DNA of 64,000 nucleotides from Streptomyces sp. DH5 (GTDB lineage: Bacteria; Actinomycetota; Actinomycetes; Streptomycetales; Streptomycetaceae). Where the stretch lies: assembly GCF_020873915.1 (NCBI RefSeq), contig NZ_JAHWGP010000020.1, positions 87,187 to 151,186 on the forward strand, given 5' to 3'. The translations under genes and the position numbers were made by a program. A model generated the notes under the pieces. That model was not told where the DNA came from, searched no databases, and was given only the letters and a program-made list of their open reading frames with translations. Positions 26,564-36,427 of the stretch are shown here, in pieces (the stretch's first letter is position 1; each line of letters opens with the position of its first letter).

Positions 26564-28000
26564 ATGAACGCCGCCACAGGATCCGAAGCCCCTCTCCCCG
26601 GACACCCGGCCCCCGCCGCCGACGGGACCGACGGGGACGGCACCGACGTGCCCCGCCCCGCCCTCCTGCGCTACGCCCTCGGCTCGGCCGGCATGGGCGT
26701 CTACGTGACCGTCCCCGGCCTGCTCCTGCTGTACTTCCTCACCGACACCCTCGGTGTGGCCCCCTGGCTGGCCGGACTGGTGCTGCTCGTGCCGAAGGCC
26801 GTGGACGTCGTGCTGCACCCCTTCGTCGGTTCCCTCTCCGACCGGGAACGCGCCCGGCGGGGCGACAGGCTGCGGCTCCTGGCGGCGGGCTGCGCCCTGG
26901 CCCCCGCGTTCGTCGCGCTCTTCGCGGTGCCCGCGCCCGTGGCCGACCGGCCCTGGGCCGCCGCCGCGTGGGTCGCCGGCTGGTTCGTCGTCGCCAACGC
27001 CCTCTTCGCCGCGTACCAGGTGCCGTACCTCTCCACGCCCACCGACATGACGGTCGGCTACCACGGCCGGACCCGGGTGCTGTCCTTCCGCATGGTGGTC
27101 CTCACCGTCGGCATCCTGGTCGGCGGCGCACTGGCCCCGCTCCTGGCGGGCGAGGGCGACTCGGTCGCCCGGTACGCGGTCATGGCCCTCGTCCTCGGCG
27201 CCTTCACCCTCGCCTTCCAGATCGTCGGCGTCGGCGGCGTCCGCGACCTTCTGCCCACCGAACCCCGGCCGCACCCGGAGTCAGCGGAGTCCCCGGCCTC
27301 GACGGCGCCCGGCTCGGCCCTGGCCCAGGTACGGGACATGCTGCGCGCCAACCCCTCCTTCCGCGTCCTGGTCCTCGCCTACCTCCTCGTCTCCACCACG
27401 ACCCACCTGGTCCTCGCCGGGCTGCCGTACTACGCCCGGCACGAACTGGGCCGCCCCGGCTTCACCACCGTTCTCATGGCCGCGTTCGTGGCCCCCGCCC
27501 TGCTCACCACGCCCCTGTGGTTCCGCCTCTCGCGGAGCTGGGGCAAACAACGCTGCCTGCTGTTCTGCCAGGCCTTCTTCGCCGCCGGGGCCCTCGGCCT
27601 CGCCGTCGGCGACTCGGCGGGTATCGCGGTCCCGGTGCTGTGCACCCTGATCCTCGGCGTGTGCTTCGCCGGTCTCCAGCTCTTCCCGTTCTCGATGGTC
27701 CCGGACACCGTCCGCTCGGCGGGCAGCACCGAGATCGAACGCACCGGCGCCTACACGGGCGTGTGGACCGCGACGGAGTCGACGGGCGCCGCCGCCGGCC
27801 CCTACCTGTACTCGGCGGCCCTCGGCCTCGGCGGATACGCCGCCGCGCGGGCCGGCGAGGAGGTCACCCAGACCGGCGCCGCCCACACCGCCATCCTCCT
27901 CGGCTTCACGGTCCTGCCCGCCCTCCTCATGGCAGCCGCCCTCGCGGTCCAGTCCCGCTACCGCCTCGACGCCCGCATCACCCGGACCACCGGACCCTGA
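26564..28000 (+). CDS. MFS/GPH-type transporter
   Basis: A 478-residue carrier with about 12 membrane helices. The loop after helix 2, PKAVDVVLHPFVGSLSDRER, is the major-facilitator signature in the form used by glycoside-pentoside-hexuronide (MelB-like) symporters. A second pattern, SFRMVVLTVGILVGGALAP, supports this branch. The first 35 residues are a Pro/Asp/Gly-rich cytosolic extension. Divergent from the TetR gene with a 55-bp gap, which implies shared control. The substrate is unknown. Confidence 0.88.
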   Translation: MNAATGSEAPLPGHPAPAADGTDGDGTDVPRPALLRYALGSAGMGVYVTVPGLLLLYFLTDTLGVAPWLAGLVLLVPKAVDVVLHPFVGSLSDRERARRGDRLRLLAAGCALAPAFVALFAVPAPVADRPWAAAAWVAGWFVVANALFAAYQVPYLSTPTDMTVGYHGRTRVLSFRMVVLTVGILVGGALAPLLAGEGDSVARYAVMALVLGAFTLAFQIVGVGGVRDLLPTEPRPHPESAESPASTAPGSALAQVRDMLRANPSFRVLVLAYLLVSTTTHLVLAGLPYYARHELGRPGFTTVLMAAFVAPALLTTPLWFRLSRSWGKQRCLLFCQAFFAAGALGLAVGDSAGIAVPVLCTLILGVCFAGLQLFPFSMVPDTVRSAGSTEIERTGAYTGVWTATESTGAAAGPYLYSAALGLGGYAAARAGEEVTQTGAAHTAILLGFTVLPALLMAAALAVQSRYRLDARITRTTGP

Positions 28001-28023
28001 CCCCGCTCCGGTTCTCCGGCCCG

Positions 28024-28674
28024 TCACGGCAGGATCGCGATACCGCTCGGCCAGTTCGGACCCAGCCGGCCGGTCCCGCGCCGCCACGTGCAGGAACTGG
28101 AACCCCTGCAGTTCCCGTGCCCGCCGCAACGGCCCGGCGTCCAGGTGACGCGGCCCGCCGGAGGTGACGAGAGCCGGCACGGTCTCCTTCGCGTCCTCGT
28201 CGTCACCCGCGACGAGGACGTCCAGCGGCCGCCCGGCCATCTCACCGGCGGCCCGGCGAACGTCGTGGTGAACGCCTTGACCATTTGGGCGTCCGGTACG
28301 GCGGCGGTGATCTCCTCGACGGCGGACGTGCCGGGGGCCACGACGAGCGAGTCGAACGTCGAGAGGTCCCCACGGGATCGCGGATGTCGATCACGGCCTT
28401 GCCCGCCGTCGAGCCCGCCCACCCGGACGCCGTCTCCCGTCCGGCCGGACAGGGCGGCGCGAGCACCATCACGTCGGAGCCGCCCACCGCGCCCCCGTCC
28501 ACCACCGCGACATCCGCCCCGGAGGCCCCCAGGCTCAACGCCATGGCCGACTCGTCCGCCTTGGCACGCGTCCGGTCGTACGACCGCGGGGAGGGCCCGC
28601 CCGCCAGCATCCGCGTACCGATGCCCCGGGCCGTGTTCCCGGCACCGGTGATGGTGACGATCACGAGCTGCTCC
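28024..28674 (-). pseudogene. Decayed NADPH-dependent F420 reductase-like gene
   Basis: Three frames must be joined to recover a protein. The GTG near 28674 starts VIVTITGAGNTARGIGTRML and runs to KAVIDIRDP. A second frame gives STFDSLVVAPGTSAVEEITA and VPDAQMVKAFTTTFAG. A third gives MAGRPLDVLVAGDDEDAKET through LQGFQFLHVAARD. The natural end NWPSGIAILP and its stop (28024) are back in the second frame. At least three frameshifts indicate a pseudogene rather than one sequencing error. The intact family is a Rossmann-fold reductase acting on coenzyme F420 or similar substrates. Convergent with the MFS gene. Confidence 0.75.
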
Positions 28675-29046
28675 GTACGTGGTGGAGGGCCGGGAAACGC
28701 CTGCTGCCTCTCCCGACCTCCCACCGTCACCCCCGGGCTCCTCCCGCCGCCGCCCACCGTGCTGCCGCAGGACACGACCGCCGAAAGGGCGGAGCCCGAG
28801 GGGGAGGGAGTGTGACGGACCGGCTCCCCGGATCGACGGTGTCGGACCACACGGCCAGGGTCGCCGGTCACTGGGGAGAGGGTCGGCTGGCCCGCCGCCG
28901 AGGCCACGTCGGGCACCGGGCTGCCAAGTGGCTACAAGGCTTTGCCGGACACGTACGGCACGGGCGGCACCGGGCATCTCATCATCCTGCCGCCGCTCCC
29001 CGGCGGCCTGCGGGGACTCCCCATCACCCGGGACTGAGACCTTGCG
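28675..29046. other. Non-coding interval between two minus-strand genes
   Basis: No convincing gene in this 372-bp stretch. It contains GC-rich sequence that could include the former promoter of the F420-reductase-like pseudogene. No clear hairpin, repeat or promoter motif was recognised. Confidence 0.35.
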
Positions 29047-29850
29047 TCATCGCACGGCCTCCACCACGGCGAACCGCGCCCCCTCCGGGTCCGCCACCAG
29101 GGCGACGCGGTCGTGGTCGCCGTCGCGGGGCGGTTCGAGGACCCGGCCGCCCAGGTGCCGGACCCGGTCCACCGCGTCGTCGGTGTCGGCCACCGCGAAG
29201 TACGTCGTCCAGTGCGGGCCCCGGTCCCGGGGCAGGCCGTTGCCCAGGCCGTGGACGGCGGCCACGGGCCGGCCGTCCAGGTGGAGGATGACGTGGTCGC
29301 GGTCGGCGGAGACCGTGCGCTGCTCGTCGTGGCCGAACACCGTCTCGTAGAACTTGGCCACGTGGGTGGTCTCGTAGGTGGTCAGCTCGTTCCAGGCGGG
29401 GGTGCCGGGTGCGCCGGTGAGGGCGTGGCCGGTGTGCGCGGCCGGCTGCCAGATGCCGAAGACGGCGCCGCCCGGGTCGGAGCCGATGGCCAGGCGTCCG
29501 GCGCGGCCGGCGTCCAGCGGGCCCACACCGACGGTGCCGCCGCAGGAGCGCACCGCGTGGGCCGTCGCGTCGACGTCGTCTGACGCGAAGTAGGGCGTCC
29601 AGGCGACGGGCAGCCGGCGGTCCGCGGGGATCACGCCGATGCCGGCCACCGCGTGCCCGTTCAGTAAGGCGCGTACGTACGGGCCCGGTTGCTCGGGGCC
29701 GGGACGGAACTCCCAGCCGAACAGCGCTCCGTAGAACTCCTCGGCCGCCTCGAATCCGTGGACCATGAGGCTCACCCAGCAGGGTGTGCCGGGTGTGAGC
29801 CGGGCGGGTGCCTCACCGTTCGGGCGGGCGTTCCCCCGTGTGTCGGTCAT
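29047..29850 (-). CDS. VOC family protein with two glyoxalase-like domains
   Basis: A 267-residue protein made of two vicinal-oxygen-chelate repeats. The first begins CWVSLMVHGFEAAEEFYGAL and contains GWEFRPGPEQPGPYV; the second begins WNELTTYETTHVAKFYETVF and ends VADPEGARFAVVEA. Tandem VOC proteins of this type in Streptomyces are usually annotated as glyoxalase or hydroxylase-like, with no proven reaction. The start at 29850 (MTDTRGNARPNGEA) is followed by a short disordered segment. Divergent from the rhodanese gene by about 200 bp. Confidence 0.88.
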   Translation of the reverse strand: MTDTRGNARPNGEAPARLTPGTPCWVSLMVHGFEAAEEFYGALFGWEFRPGPEQPGPYVRALLNGHAVAGIGVIPADRRLPVAWTPYFASDDVDATAHAVRSCGGTVGVGPLDAGRAGRLAIGSDPGGAVFGIWQPAAHTGHALTGAPGTPAWNELTTYETTHVAKFYETVFGHDEQRTVSADRDHVILHLDGRPVAAVHGLGNGLPRDRGPHWTTYFAVADTDDAVDRVRHLGGRVLEPPRDGDHDRVALVADPEGARFAVVEAVR

Positions 29851-30057
29851 CGTCGCTGCCTTCCCGGCCGCCCGTTGCGCCGGCCGTGGTCTCCTCGCCC
29901 CCGAGGGGCGTGTCCCGTCCGCTCGGCGGATCGTTCCCTCGCCGATGCCGACACCGTATGTGCCCGGTACCGTACGCCTCGTGACCGGTCCTGCCCGGCC
30001 GAGCAGAGTAGCCGGACCCGGACGACACGGCCACCCCGTACGCGAGGATGGGTGACC

Positions 30058-30909
30058 ATGAACGCCATCATCTCCGCATCCGAACTCGCGAGTGAGCTGA
30101 CGGGCGGTAATCCGCCGGTGCTCCTCGATGTCCGCTGGCAGCTCAGCACGGCCCGGGCGGCCGGCGAACCGCCGTTCGACGGACGGGCCGCGTACCTGGC
30201 CGGGCACCTTCCCGGTGCCGTCTTCGTCGACCTGGACGCGGAGTTGGCGTCCACGCCGGGCGGGCGCGGACGCCATCCGCTGCCGGACCTCGCGGTGTTC
30301 GGCGCCGCGATGCGGCGGGCGGGCGTGTCGTCCACGAAGCCGGTCGTCGTGTACGACGGGGGCATGGGCTGGGGGGCCGCCCGCGCGTGGTGGCTGCTGC
30401 GCTGGACGGGTCACCCGGACGTGCGGGTCCTCGACGGCGGGCTGCCGTCCTGGAAGGGGCCGTCGGAGACGTCGGTGCCGCGGCCGGACGAGGGGGACTT
30501 CGTGCCGGTGCCGGGGGAGACCGGGCTGCTCGACGCCGACGGCGCGGCGGCACTGGCGCGTTCGGGTGTGCTGCTGGACGCCCGGGCGGGGGAGCGGTAC
30601 CGCGGCGAGGTGGAGCCGATCGACCGGGTCGGCGGGCACATTCCGGGCGCGGTCTCGGCGCCCACCACGGAGAACGTCGGCGCGGACGGCCGGTTCCTGC
30701 CGGCCGCGGAACTGGGGGACCGGTTCAAGCGGCTGGGCGTGTCGGAGCGTTCGCCGGTCGGCGTGTACTGCGGTTCGGGTGTCTCCGGCGCGCACGAGGT
30801 GCTGGCGCTGGCGGTCGCGGGCATCCCCGCGGACCTCTACGTCGGGTCCTGGTCGGAGTGGTCCTCGGACCCGGAGCGGCCGGTCGCGGTGGGTCCGGAC
30901 CCGCAGTAG
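30058..30909 (+). CDS. Thiosulfate/3-mercaptopyruvate sulfurtransferase (two rhodanese domains)
   Basis: A 283-residue tandem rhodanese. The N-terminal inactive half contains VLLDVRWQL and GHLPGAVFVDLD; the C-terminal half has LLDARAGERYRGEVEPID and GHIPGAVSAPT, and ends with the active-site loop VYCGSGVSG whose Cys carries the persulfide. It transfers sulfur from thiosulfate or mercaptopyruvate to acceptors such as cyanide or thiols. Start ATG at 30058 (MNAIISASELAS). From memory, a rhodanese gene beside sepH is conserved in Streptomyces; this is not verified here. Confidence 0.93.
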   Translation: MNAIISASELASELTGGNPPVLLDVRWQLSTARAAGEPPFDGRAAYLAGHLPGAVFVDLDAELASTPGGRGRHPLPDLAVFGAAMRRAGVSSTKPVVVYDGGMGWGAARAWWLLRWTGHPDVRVLDGGLPSWKGPSETSVPRPDEGDFVPVPGETGLLDADGAAALARSGVLLDARAGERYRGEVEPIDRVGGHIPGAVSAPTTENVGADGRFLPAAELGDRFKRLGVSERSPVGVYCGSGVSGAHEVLALAVAGIPADLYVGSWSEWSSDPERPVAVGPDPQ

Positions 30910-30915
30910 CCGGAC

Positions 30916-30965
30916 GGGCGGCACCTCGACCGCACCCGCCGGGCGGCACCTCGACCGCACCCGCC
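30916..30965. repeat. 25-bp perfect tandem repeat, two copies
   Basis: Identical units at 30916-30940 and 30941-30965, each starting GGGCGGCACCTCGACCGC, followed by a partial third unit (GGGCGG). They start 7 bases after the rhodanese stop, in the intergenic space before the convergent sepH gene. Confidence 0.85.
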
Positions 30966-31165
30966 GGGCGGAGCGTTCCCCGGCGGCGGGCCCTGGTGTG
31001 GGCACGCCGCCGGGCGGCCGACCCGGTGCGCACGTGCCGCGTCGCTCCCGCCCGCCCGGGAAGTGCTCCCACGCCGGCCCGGACCGCGGACCGCCGGGCG
31101 GACCGGCGCAGGGCGGGCGCGCTCCGCCGACGTGGGGCGACGGGACGCCCGCGGCACCACCGGGA

Positions 31166-31193
31166 GGGGCGCCCGCCGACCGGCGGGCGCCCC
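31166..31193. terminator. Bidirectional hairpin between the rhodanese gene and sepH
   Basis: A perfect 13-bp stem, GGGGCGCCCGCCG at 31166-31178 and CGGCGGGCGCCCC at 31181-31193, with a 2-base AC spacer. It lies 55 bp beyond the sepH stop, between convergent genes. Confidence 0.75.
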
Positions 31194-31247
31194 TGGGGAC
31201 TACGGCGCTTCCGTCAACCGTCCGCCCGTGCGGACGGCACGAAAGGA

Positions 31248-32309
31248 TTACTCCTGCTTCTTCCGCCGGGTCCCGAACACGATCTCGTCCCAGCTCGGCA
31301 CCGCCGCGCGGCGGCCCGGGCGGACGCCGTCCGCCTCGGCCTGCCGGTCGGTCGAGCCGATGAGGCGGTCCCGGTGGCTGGTGACGGAACGCGGCATCAG
31401 GACGTCCGCGTAGGCGGAACCGGCGGAGGCGGCGGGAGCCGGCGGCTCCTCCGCCTCGGGCTCGGACTCCGGCTCCTCGGGTACGGCTTCGGGTGTGGTC
31501 TCCGGCACCACCAGATCGCCCCGGAAGCTGGGCACCGCCTCCAGCAGGCTGGTCAGCGAGTCCCGTTCGGCGGAGGCCGTGGCCGCCGTGGACTCCTCGG
31601 CGGGCTCGGACGCCTGCGCGGGCAGGCTGGGCCGCTCGCGGTCGCCGGGGCGGTCCAGGGAGCGGTCCAGCGGACGGTCGCGCGGCAGCCGGGCGATGCG
31701 CGGGACGAACGGGAAGCTGGGCTCGGGCGCGGCGAGGTCGTCGGACTCGCCGATCAGCGAGCGCGCCTCGTCGTCGACGGCCTGGACGAGTCGCCGGGGC
31801 GGGTCGTACGTCCAGCTCGCGGAGTGCGGTTCCCCCGCGACCCGGTAGACCAGCAGCACCTCCCAGGTGCCGTCGTCGCGGCGCCAGGAGTCCCACTGCA
31901 CGGTGTCCTTCTCCGCGCCGCGCAGCAGCAGCCGCTCCTGCACGGCCTCACCGAGCGGCGGACCGGAGTTCTCACCGGGGCGGCGGACCGGGGTCTTGCG
32001 GGCACGCTCGGCCATGAACGCGCGCTCGGCGAGCACGGGGCCCTCGAAGCGGCGGACCCGGTCCACGGGGATGCCGGCCATCTGCGCGACCTCTTCCGCG
32101 GTCGCACCGGCTCTTATACGTGCCTGGATGTCACGGGGGCGGAGATGGCTCTCCACCTCGATCTCGATCTGGCCCAGACGCGGACGGTCGCCGCGTACGG
32201 CGGCCCGGAGCCGCTCGTCGATCGGAAGCGTGTACTCCGTGCTGTCCGCAGCCTTGAGCACCAGCCGTGTGCCGTCATTCGAGACGGCCACGACACGCAG
32301 TTCGGGCAT
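31248..32309 (-). CDS. sepH: Septation regulator SepH (DUF3071)
   Basis: A 353-residue protein. The conserved N-terminal DUF3071 domain (MPELRVVAVSNDGTRLVLKA) contains a helix-turn-helix-like part at about residues 60-100 (IRAGATAEEVAQMAGIPVDR). The C-terminal half is an acidic, Pro-rich disordered tail (PEEPESEPEAEEPPAPAA) ending in a conserved basic WDEIVFGTRRKK motif. SepH binds FtsZ and promotes Z-ring assembly during growth and sporulation. Start at 32309 was chosen because the DUF begins there. Confidence 0.93.
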   Translation of the reverse strand: MPELRVVAVSNDGTRLVLKAADSTEYTLPIDERLRAAVRGDRPRLGQIEIEVESHLRPRDIQARIRAGATAEEVAQMAGIPVDRVRRFEGPVLAERAFMAERARKTPVRRPGENSGPPLGEAVQERLLLRGAEKDTVQWDSWRRDDGTWEVLLVYRVAGEPHSASWTYDPPRRLVQAVDDEARSLIGESDDLAAPEPSFPFVPRIARLPRDRPLDRSLDRPGDRERPSLPAQASEPAEESTAATASAERDSLTSLLEAVPSFRGDLVVPETTPEAVPEEPESEPEAEEPPAPAASAGSAYADVLMPRSVTSHRDRLIGSTDRQAEADGVRPGRRAAVPSWDEIVFGTRRKKQE

Positions 32310-32625
32310 GGGGACCTCCCGGGTGGTGCCTGCCGACGTCACGTGCGTCGCTGCTTCCGCTAGTCGAGTGTGGCCTGCCCGGGTGCAGCCTGCCACAACC
32401 TTGCCGAGTTGCCCGGCGTGTCGGGCGCCGGCCCTGGATCGCCGTTATGGCACGGTTACCTATTCGCAACGCTGAGTGACCACGTGCGCGTCACCCTGTG
32501 CAACAAGCCCCCTCCCGGCGGTCCTCGAAGGTTCCGAGCACCCTGACGGGAGACCGGACCCAGGGCTCGCAACAGTACTCCATATGGGCCACGTGCGTGG
32601 ATTGGCGCGCCGCCCACGGCATCCT
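32310..32625. other. Upstream region of sepH
   Basis: A 316-bp gap between sepH and the next minus-strand gene. It should hold the sepH promoter. Slightly AT-richer stretches occur near 32445-32475. No convincing coding frame, repeat or RNA was seen. Confidence 0.4.
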
Positions 32626-33945
32626 CTATGTGCCCAGGATCCGCCGCAAGTAGTCGTTGCGGAAACGGCGTTCCGGGTCGAGGCGGTCCCGCAGCGCCGT
32701 GAATTCCGTGAAGCGCGGATACACCCGGGAGAAGTAGTCGGCGTCCCGTGTGTGGATCTTTCCCCAGTGCGGTCGTCCCTCATGGGCGGTGAAGACGCGC
32801 TCGACGGCGGTGAAGTACCCCTGATAGGGGGTGCCCTTGAACATGTGGACGGCGATGTACGCGCTGTCCCGGCCGGACGCGGTGGACAGCGTGATGTCGT
32901 CGGCCGGCGCGGTGCGCACCTCGACCGGGAAGCTGACCCGCAGTCGCGAGCGGTCGATCAGGGACTTCACTTCGCGCAGCGTCTCCACCAGGGCCTCGCG
33001 CGGGACGGCGTATTCCATCTCCACGAAGCGCACCCGGCGCGGCGAGGTGAACACCTTGTAGGGAATGTCGGTGTAGGTCCGCGCGGAAAGAGCCTTGCTG
33101 GAGATCTGCGCGATGGCCGGAATGCTCGCGGGCACCGCCCGGCCGACCCAGTTGACCGCCTGGAAGACCCCGTTGGAGAGGAACTCGTCCTCGATCCAGC
33201 CCCTGAGCCGGGGCACCGGCCGCTCCGGTCCGGCGCTGCGGTTGTTCCGCTTGGTGTTGGTGTTGCCGGTGTGCGGGAACCAGTAGAACTCGAAGTGTTC
33301 GTTCTCGGCGTGCAGTTGGCCGAACTCGGCGCAGACCCGGTCGAAGCTCATCGGCTCCTCGCGGGCCGTGAGCAGGAAGACCGGCTCCACGGCGAACGTG
33401 ACCGCGGTGACGACGCCGAGCGCGCCGAGACCGATCCGCGCGGCCGCGAAGACGTCCGGGTTCTCCTTCTCCGAACAGGTGAGCACCGTACCGTCGCCGG
33501 TGACCAGTTCCAGGCTCTTGATCTGCGCGGCGATGGAGGCGGAGTCGCGGCCCGTGCCGTGCGTGCCGGTGCTGGTGGCCCCGGACACCGTCTGCTCCAT
33601 GATGTCGCCCATGTTGGTCAGCGACAGACCCTCCCGCGCGAGGGCCACGTTGAGCCTCCGGAGCGGGGTGCCCGCCTCGACCGTGACCGTGCCGGCCTCC
33701 CGGTCGATGTCACGGATACCCGTCAGCAGGTCGGGACGGATCAGCACCCCGTCCGTAGCGGCTATGGACGTGAAGGAGTGCCCGCTGCCGACCGCCTTGA
33801 CCGGCAGCCCGTCCTCGGCGGCCCGGCGTACGACGGCGGCCAGCTCGTCGACCGAGGCCGGCGTGGCCTCCCTCACGGGGCGGGCGGAGACGGTGCCTCC
33901 CCAGTTACGCCATGTGCCGTTCCTCGCGCTCGCTGTGCTGCCCAA
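32626..33945 (-). CDS. FAD-linked sugar-lactone/alditol oxidase family protein
   Basis: A 439-residue VAO-type flavoprotein. The N-terminal FAD domain contains VKAVGSGHSFTSIA, the segment that covalently anchors FAD through His in this family, and MEQTVSGATSTGTHGTGRDS. The C-terminal part ends in HWGKIHTRDADYF and LDPERRFRNDYLRRIL, typical of D-arabinono-1,4-lactone and L-gulono-lactone oxidases. I chose TTG 33945 with GGGGAGG five bases upstream; it overlaps the end of the MFS gene by 41 bp, implying coupling. It oxidises a polyol or sugar lactone using oxygen; substrate unknown. Confidence 0.88.
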   Translation of the reverse strand: MGSTASARNGTWRNWGGTVSARPVREATPASVDELAAVVRRAAEDGLPVKAVGSGHSFTSIAATDGVLIRPDLLTGIRDIDREAGTVTVEAGTPLRRLNVALAREGLSLTNMGDIMEQTVSGATSTGTHGTGRDSASIAAQIKSLELVTGDGTVLTCSEKENPDVFAAARIGLGALGVVTAVTFAVEPVFLLTAREEPMSFDRVCAEFGQLHAENEHFEFYWFPHTGNTNTKRNNRSAGPERPVPRLRGWIEDEFLSNGVFQAVNWVGRAVPASIPAIAQISSKALSARTYTDIPYKVFTSPRRVRFVEMEYAVPREALVETLREVKSLIDRSRLRVSFPVEVRTAPADDITLSTASGRDSAYIAVHMFKGTPYQGYFTAVERVFTAHEGRPHWGKIHTRDADYFSRVYPRFTEFTALRDRLDPERRFRNDYLRRILGT

Positions 33946-35143
33946 CGGAGCCTCCCCGACCCGGAGCCGGCCGCTTGAGCCGGCGGTAACCGAGGAAACC
34001 GACCGCGACCGCGACGGCCCCGGCCACCGCCGGAACCCCGTACCCGGCACGCGCCCCGGCCGCGTCGATCACCCAGCCGGCCACGGCGGAGCCCGCCGCG
34101 ACCCCGACCGCGAGCCCGGTGCTCACCCAGGTCATGCCCTCGGTGAGCTGCGCGCGTGGTACGTGCTCTTCGATGAGGGACATCGTCGTGATCATCGTCG
34201 GAGCGATGGACAGTCCCGCAAAGAACAGCGCCACGGCCAGAAACGGCAAGTTTCCGACCAGTAGGAGTGGGATCATACTCACGGCCATGGCGCAGACGCC
34301 GAGCAGCCACCGGCGTTCCGGCGCCCCCGCGAAGTGCAGCAGGCCGAACACGACCCCCGCCGCGCACGAGCCCAGCGCGTACACGGCGAGCACCACGCTG
34401 GCCGCGGTCTTGTTCCCCTGCTCCTCGGCGAAGGCCACGGTGACCACGTCCACGGCGCCGAAGATCGTCCCCGTCGCCACGAAGGTCAGCACGAGGACCT
34501 GGAGCCCGCCGGACCGCAGCGCCGTACCACCGCCCTTGTGCTCGCGCGGATGCGGCTCCGGCTCGGTGGCGCGCTGCGCGGTCAGCCAGAAGACGCCGGT
34601 CGCGAGGAAGCAGGCCGCGAGCAGCGGCCCGGCCTCCGGGAACCAGGCCGTGGACAGCCCGATGGAGACGATCGGCCCGAAGATGAAGCAGACCTCGTCG
34701 ACGACCGACTCGAAGGAGTACGCGGTGTGCAGCTTCGGGGTGCCCCGGTACAGGGCGGCCCAGCGGGACCGGATCATCGCGCCGACGCTCGGCACGCAGC
34801 CGATGCCGACACACGCGACGAACAGCACCCATTCCGGCCACGCGAAGTGCGCGGCGAACAGCAGCAGCGCCGCCGCGGTCAGCGAGATCAGGGTCGCCGG
34901 GCGCAGCACCCGCCGCTGCCCGTACTGGTCCACCAGACGCGAGACCTGCGGTCCCGCCACCGCCGCCGAGAGCGCGATCGTGGCCGACAGCGCGCCGGCC
35001 AGCCCGTACCGCCCGGTGAGCTGGGAGATCATCGTCACCACGCCGATGCCCATCATCGACAGCGGCATCCGGCCGAGGAACCCCGCGGCGGAGAATGCCT
35101 TGCTGCCGGGGGCGGCGAACAGGGCGCGATAGGGGCTGGGCAC
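33905..35143 (-). CDS. MFS transporter
   Basis: A 412-residue major-facilitator protein with 12 hydrophobic helices. The A-motif after helix 2 is altered ([15 protein letters not shown]). A long central loop ([14 protein letters not shown]) joins the two six-helix halves. The start GTG 35143 has GGAG five bases upstream and gives [13 protein letters not shown]. Coupled to the FAD oxidase by a 41-bp overlap, so the pair may handle the same compound. Family resemblance is to multidrug or metabolite exporters. Divergent from hemH by 148 bp. Confidence 0.87.
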   Translation of the reverse strand: MPSPYRALFAAPGSKAFSAAGFLGRMPLSMMGIGVVTMISQLTGRYGLAGALSATIALSAAVAGPQVSRLVDQYGQRRVLRPATLISLTAAALLLFAAHFAWPEWVLFVACVGIGCVPSVGAMIRSRWAALYRGTPKLHTAYSFESVVDEVCFIFGPIVSIGLSTAWFPEAGPLLAACFLATGVFWLTAQRATEPEPHPREHKGGGTALRSGGLQVLVLTFVATGTIFGAVDVVTVAFAEEQGNKTAASVVLAVYALGSCAAGVVFGLLHFAGAPERRWLLGVCAMAVSMIPLLLVGNLPFLAVALFFAGLSIAPTMITTMSLIEEHVPRAQLTEGMTWVSTGLAVGVAAGSAVAGWVIDAAGARAGYGVPAVAGAVAVAVGFLGYRRLKRPAPGRGGSVGQHSEREERHMA

Positions 35144-35291
35144 GGAGGCTCCGGAGGGCTCAGTAAGGTGCGACCACGGTCGATACAGATTACTGCCGGG
35201 GTCACTCCAACGCACCACCGAATTGCGCGGCGCGGCCGGTGCCACCCCCCACCCCGTCCCGGCCGCCGGTGCCGGGTGGCAGGATCGAGGC

Positions 35292-36419
35292 ATGCCTGAC
35301 GTGCTCGATGCCAGCCCCTACGACGCCCTGCTCCTGCTCTCCTTCGGCGGCCCCGAAGGCCCGGACGACGTGGTCCCGTTCCTGGAGAACGTGACCCGCG
35401 GGCGCGGTATCCCCAAGGAACGCCTCAAGGAGGTCGGGCAGCACTACTTCCTCTTCGGCGGGGTCAGCCCGATCAACGACCAGAACCGCGCCCTGCTGGA
35501 CGCGCTGCGCGAGGACTTCGCCGGGCACGGCCTGGACCTGCCGGTCTACTGGGGCAACCGCAACTGGGCGCCCTACCTCACCGACACCCTGCGCGAGATG
35601 GTCCGGGACGGCCGCCGCCGCATCCTGGTCCTCGCCACCAGCGCCTACGCCTCGTACTCCGGCTGCCGCCAGTACCGCGAGAACCTCGCCGACTCCCTCG
35701 CCGCCCTGGAGGCGGAAGGCCTGGAACTGCCGAAGATCGACAAGCTGCGCCACTACTTCAACCACCCGGGGTTCGTCGAACCCATGGCCGACGGGGTGCT
35801 CCGCTCGCTCGCCGACCTCCCCGAGGACGTCCGGGACGGCGCGCACATCGCCTTCTGCACCCACTCCATCCCGAACACCGCCGCCGACACCTCCGGCCCC
35901 GTCGAGGCCCACGGGGACGGCGGGGCCTACGTCGCCCAGCACCTGGACGTGGCCCGGCTGATCGCCGACGCCGTCCGGGAGCGCACCGGCGTCGACCACC
36001 CCTGGCAGCTCGTCTACCAGTCCCGCTCGGGCGCCCCGCACATCCCCTGGCTGGAGCCCGACATCTGCGACCACCTCGAGGAGCGGCACGCGGCCGGGGC
36101 GCCGGCCGTGGTGATGGCCCCGATCGGCTTCGTCTCCGACCACATGGAGGTCCTCTACGACCTCGACACCGAGGCCACGGCCAAGGCGGAGGAGCTGGGA
36201 CTGCCGGTGCGCCGCTCCGCGACCGTCGGCGCCGACCCGCGGTTCGCCGCCGCGATCCGCGAGCTGATCGTGGAGCGGGCCGGCAGCGAGCGGGGGCAGG
36301 ACGTCACACCGTGCGCCCTGGGCGCCCTGGGCGCGAGCCACGACCTCTGCCCCGTCGGCTGCTGCCCGGCCCGCGCCCCGCGCCCCGCCGCCGCCGGTGC
36401 CGACAGCCCCTACGCGTGA
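35292..36419 (+). CDS. hemH: Ferrochelatase (coproporphyrin-type)
   Basis: A 375-residue ferrochelatase. [20 protein letters not shown] begins the fold, [12 protein letters not shown] holds the catalytic His, and [14 protein letters not shown] the conserved Glu. A C-terminal cysteine group ([18 protein letters not shown]) together with Cys in [10 protein letters not shown] probably binds a [2Fe-2S] cluster, as in other actinobacterial enzymes. Actinobacteria insert iron into coproporphyrin III, so cpfC is the modern name. Start at 35292 ([13 protein letters not shown]). It is followed after 8 bp by the inositol phosphatase gene. Confidence 0.95.
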   Translation: MPDVLDASPYDALLLLSFGGPEGPDDVVPFLENVTRGRGIPKERLKEVGQHYFLFGGVSPINDQNRALLDALREDFAGHGLDLPVYWGNRNWAPYLTDTLREMVRDGRRRILVLATSAYASYSGCRQYRENLADSLAALEAEGLELPKIDKLRHYFNHPGFVEPMADGVLRSLADLPEDVRDGAHIAFCTHSIPNTAADTSGPVEAHGDGGAYVAQHLDVARLIADAVRERTGVDHPWQLVYQSRSGAPHIPWLEPDICDHLEERHAAGAPAVVMAPIGFVSDHMEVLYDLDTEATAKAEELGLPVRRSATVGADPRFAAAIRELIVERAGSERGQDVTPCALGALGASHDLCPVGCCPARAPRPAAAGADSPYA

Positions 36420-36427
36420 GGAGTCCC

